Assembly: GCA_964020975.1 (NCBI GenBank)
Contig: OZ026612.1
Location: 50,166,943-50,230,942 of the forward strand
Direction of reading: 5' to 3'
Source: Hermodice carunculata
Taxonomy: Eukaryota; Annelida; Polychaeta; Eunicida; Amphinomidae
DNA: 64,000 nucleotides
Below the pieces are notes generated by a model, which saw only the letters and a program-made list of their open reading frames with translations, had not been told where the DNA came from and ran no database searches. Position 1 is the first letter of the stretch; each line of letters begins with the position of its first letter. Below, in pieces: positions 63,170-64,000 of the stretch. Made by a program: the position numbers and the translations under genes.

Positions 63170-64000
63170 ACAAAAAAACTGAAAGCTATCTCTCAAGATG
63201 ATATCCAATGTGACACGCTGAAACAAAATCTTTAAGTATACAAGAATATTATAGACAAAATATAAAGGAACTAAAACAATCTTATTACCATTCTCAATTT
63301 GAAAAATTTATGTATAATACCGACAAGAAATGGGAAACAATTAAAACTATATTGAATATAAATAAAAAAAAATCTTGCACTGCTTTTTTTCTTATTGACA
63401 ACAACAATACAATAAATACAGAGATTACAGCTAATTAATTTAATTCCATTTCACCAACATAGGTTCTAGACATGGGGCTAGAATACACTCTACAGACAGT
63501 CTTCCCTTCACTGCATATCTTGAAAACTATACAGAACATTCCTTTTCTTTCTCTTTGCTGGATGCTACCAACATCACCACCATCACAAATATTATACAAA
63601 ATTTTACACCTAAATCTAGCACAGTTTATAATAATGTATCAATGGCACTGCTTAAGAGCTTAGCACCTTCAATTTCTGAACGACTCATTTTGTTCATAAA
63701 CTAATCTCTTAGCACTGGAATTTTCCCAAACAATTTTTAAATTGCAAAAGTCGTACCACTATATGAGAAAGACAATGAAAATATTTTAGAAAATCATTGC
63801 CCTATTTCCTTACTTCCTGCAATGTTTAAAGTCTTCAATAAAGTTGTACATTTATAATTCAATGAATACTTTGTTTCATAGTCATTACTTTACAACAGTC
63901 AGCATTGCTTTAAAAAACTACATTCAGCAGAAACTGCAGCTTTAGAAGAATAAAATTCCTAGATTCTAGTAAACTACCCTTAGCTCTTTTTCTAGACCTA
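63170..64000 (+). pseudogene. LINE (non-LTR retrotransposon) fragment, runs off the window
   Basis: Plus-strand translation gives, in order: a linker typical of LINE ORF2 between endonuclease and RT (SQFEKFMYNTDKKWETIKTI, then CTAFFLIDNNNTI, 63284-63430); then VVPLYEKDNENILENHCPIS and LLPAMFKVFNKVV (63750-63850), matching the RT entry motif xVIPLFKKxDxxxxxNYRPISLLPxxSKxFEK; then LHSAETAALEE; and LALFLDL at the window edge, the start of the motif before AFD. Several in-frame stops and frame changes show it is inactive. It is CR1- or L2-like by motif style, which is only a suggestion. Confidence 0.82.

Overview
The window is animal nuclear DNA, AT-rich and almost gene-free. No bacterial, organellar or viral gene organisation is visible. 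The dense mix of short inverted-repeat elements, roughly 150 bp tandem cores ending in 'gacggacagacg'-type tails, frequent acatgtac words and a tRNA-derived SINE suggests a marine invertebrate, perhaps a mollusc or another lophotrochozoan. That placement is inference. Only one candidate host coding exon was found, on the minus strand at 59739-59843 (35 codons, strong start context, consensus splice donor). Most of the other open frames are chance frames across repeats. The window therefore reads as intergenic or intronic DNA near one gene that runs leftwards from about 59.9 kb.

Layout. 0.6-5.9 kb: a TTAA-flanked MITE, then hairpin-ended elements of families D, B and A, then an array of about 185 bp units. 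7.6-10.3 kb: three TTAA MITEs, one with a 38 bp perfect palindrome. 12.0-13.0 kb: a family D element with a B-like core. 17.3 kb: a long foldback. 20.0-22.2 kb: minisatellites and three MITEs. 26.8 kb: a short MITE with three octamer motifs. 27.8-30.0 kb: a 146 bp satellite, an array of about 185 bp units and a SINE. 32.4-34.4 kb: a MITE carrying a 30 bp minisatellite, a 53 bp perfect foldback and another MITE. 38.0-48.4 kb: families E, A, C and B nested in each other, (CT)109 and another A copy. 49.1-52.6 kb: a LINE fragment, a TTAA MITE and a complete family B element. 53.2-53.8 kb: a 490 bp insertion carrying a hammerhead ribozyme, inside a MITE, with a 14 bp target duplication. 55.2-56.4 kb: family G. 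59.7-61.9 kb: the candidate exon and an apparently repeat-free upstream region. 62.2-64 kb: MITEs and a second LINE running off the window.

The most notable observations are: (1) a complete hammerhead ribozyme on the minus strand at 53302-53348, with a palindromic stem III that would allow dimer action; (2) a group of sequence-unrelated elements sharing one design, namely a 5' hairpin, a 5' motif complementary to the 3' end, a tandem core, a GACGGACAG-type tail and a 3' hairpin, in which the 5' stem differs between families but keeps its pairing; (3) cores of about 150 bp scattering exact TCAAGGTCA nuclear-receptor half-sites; (4) several very long perfect foldbacks. Names such as Helentron-like or pearl-like rest on architecture only; no replicase or transposase gene is present here.
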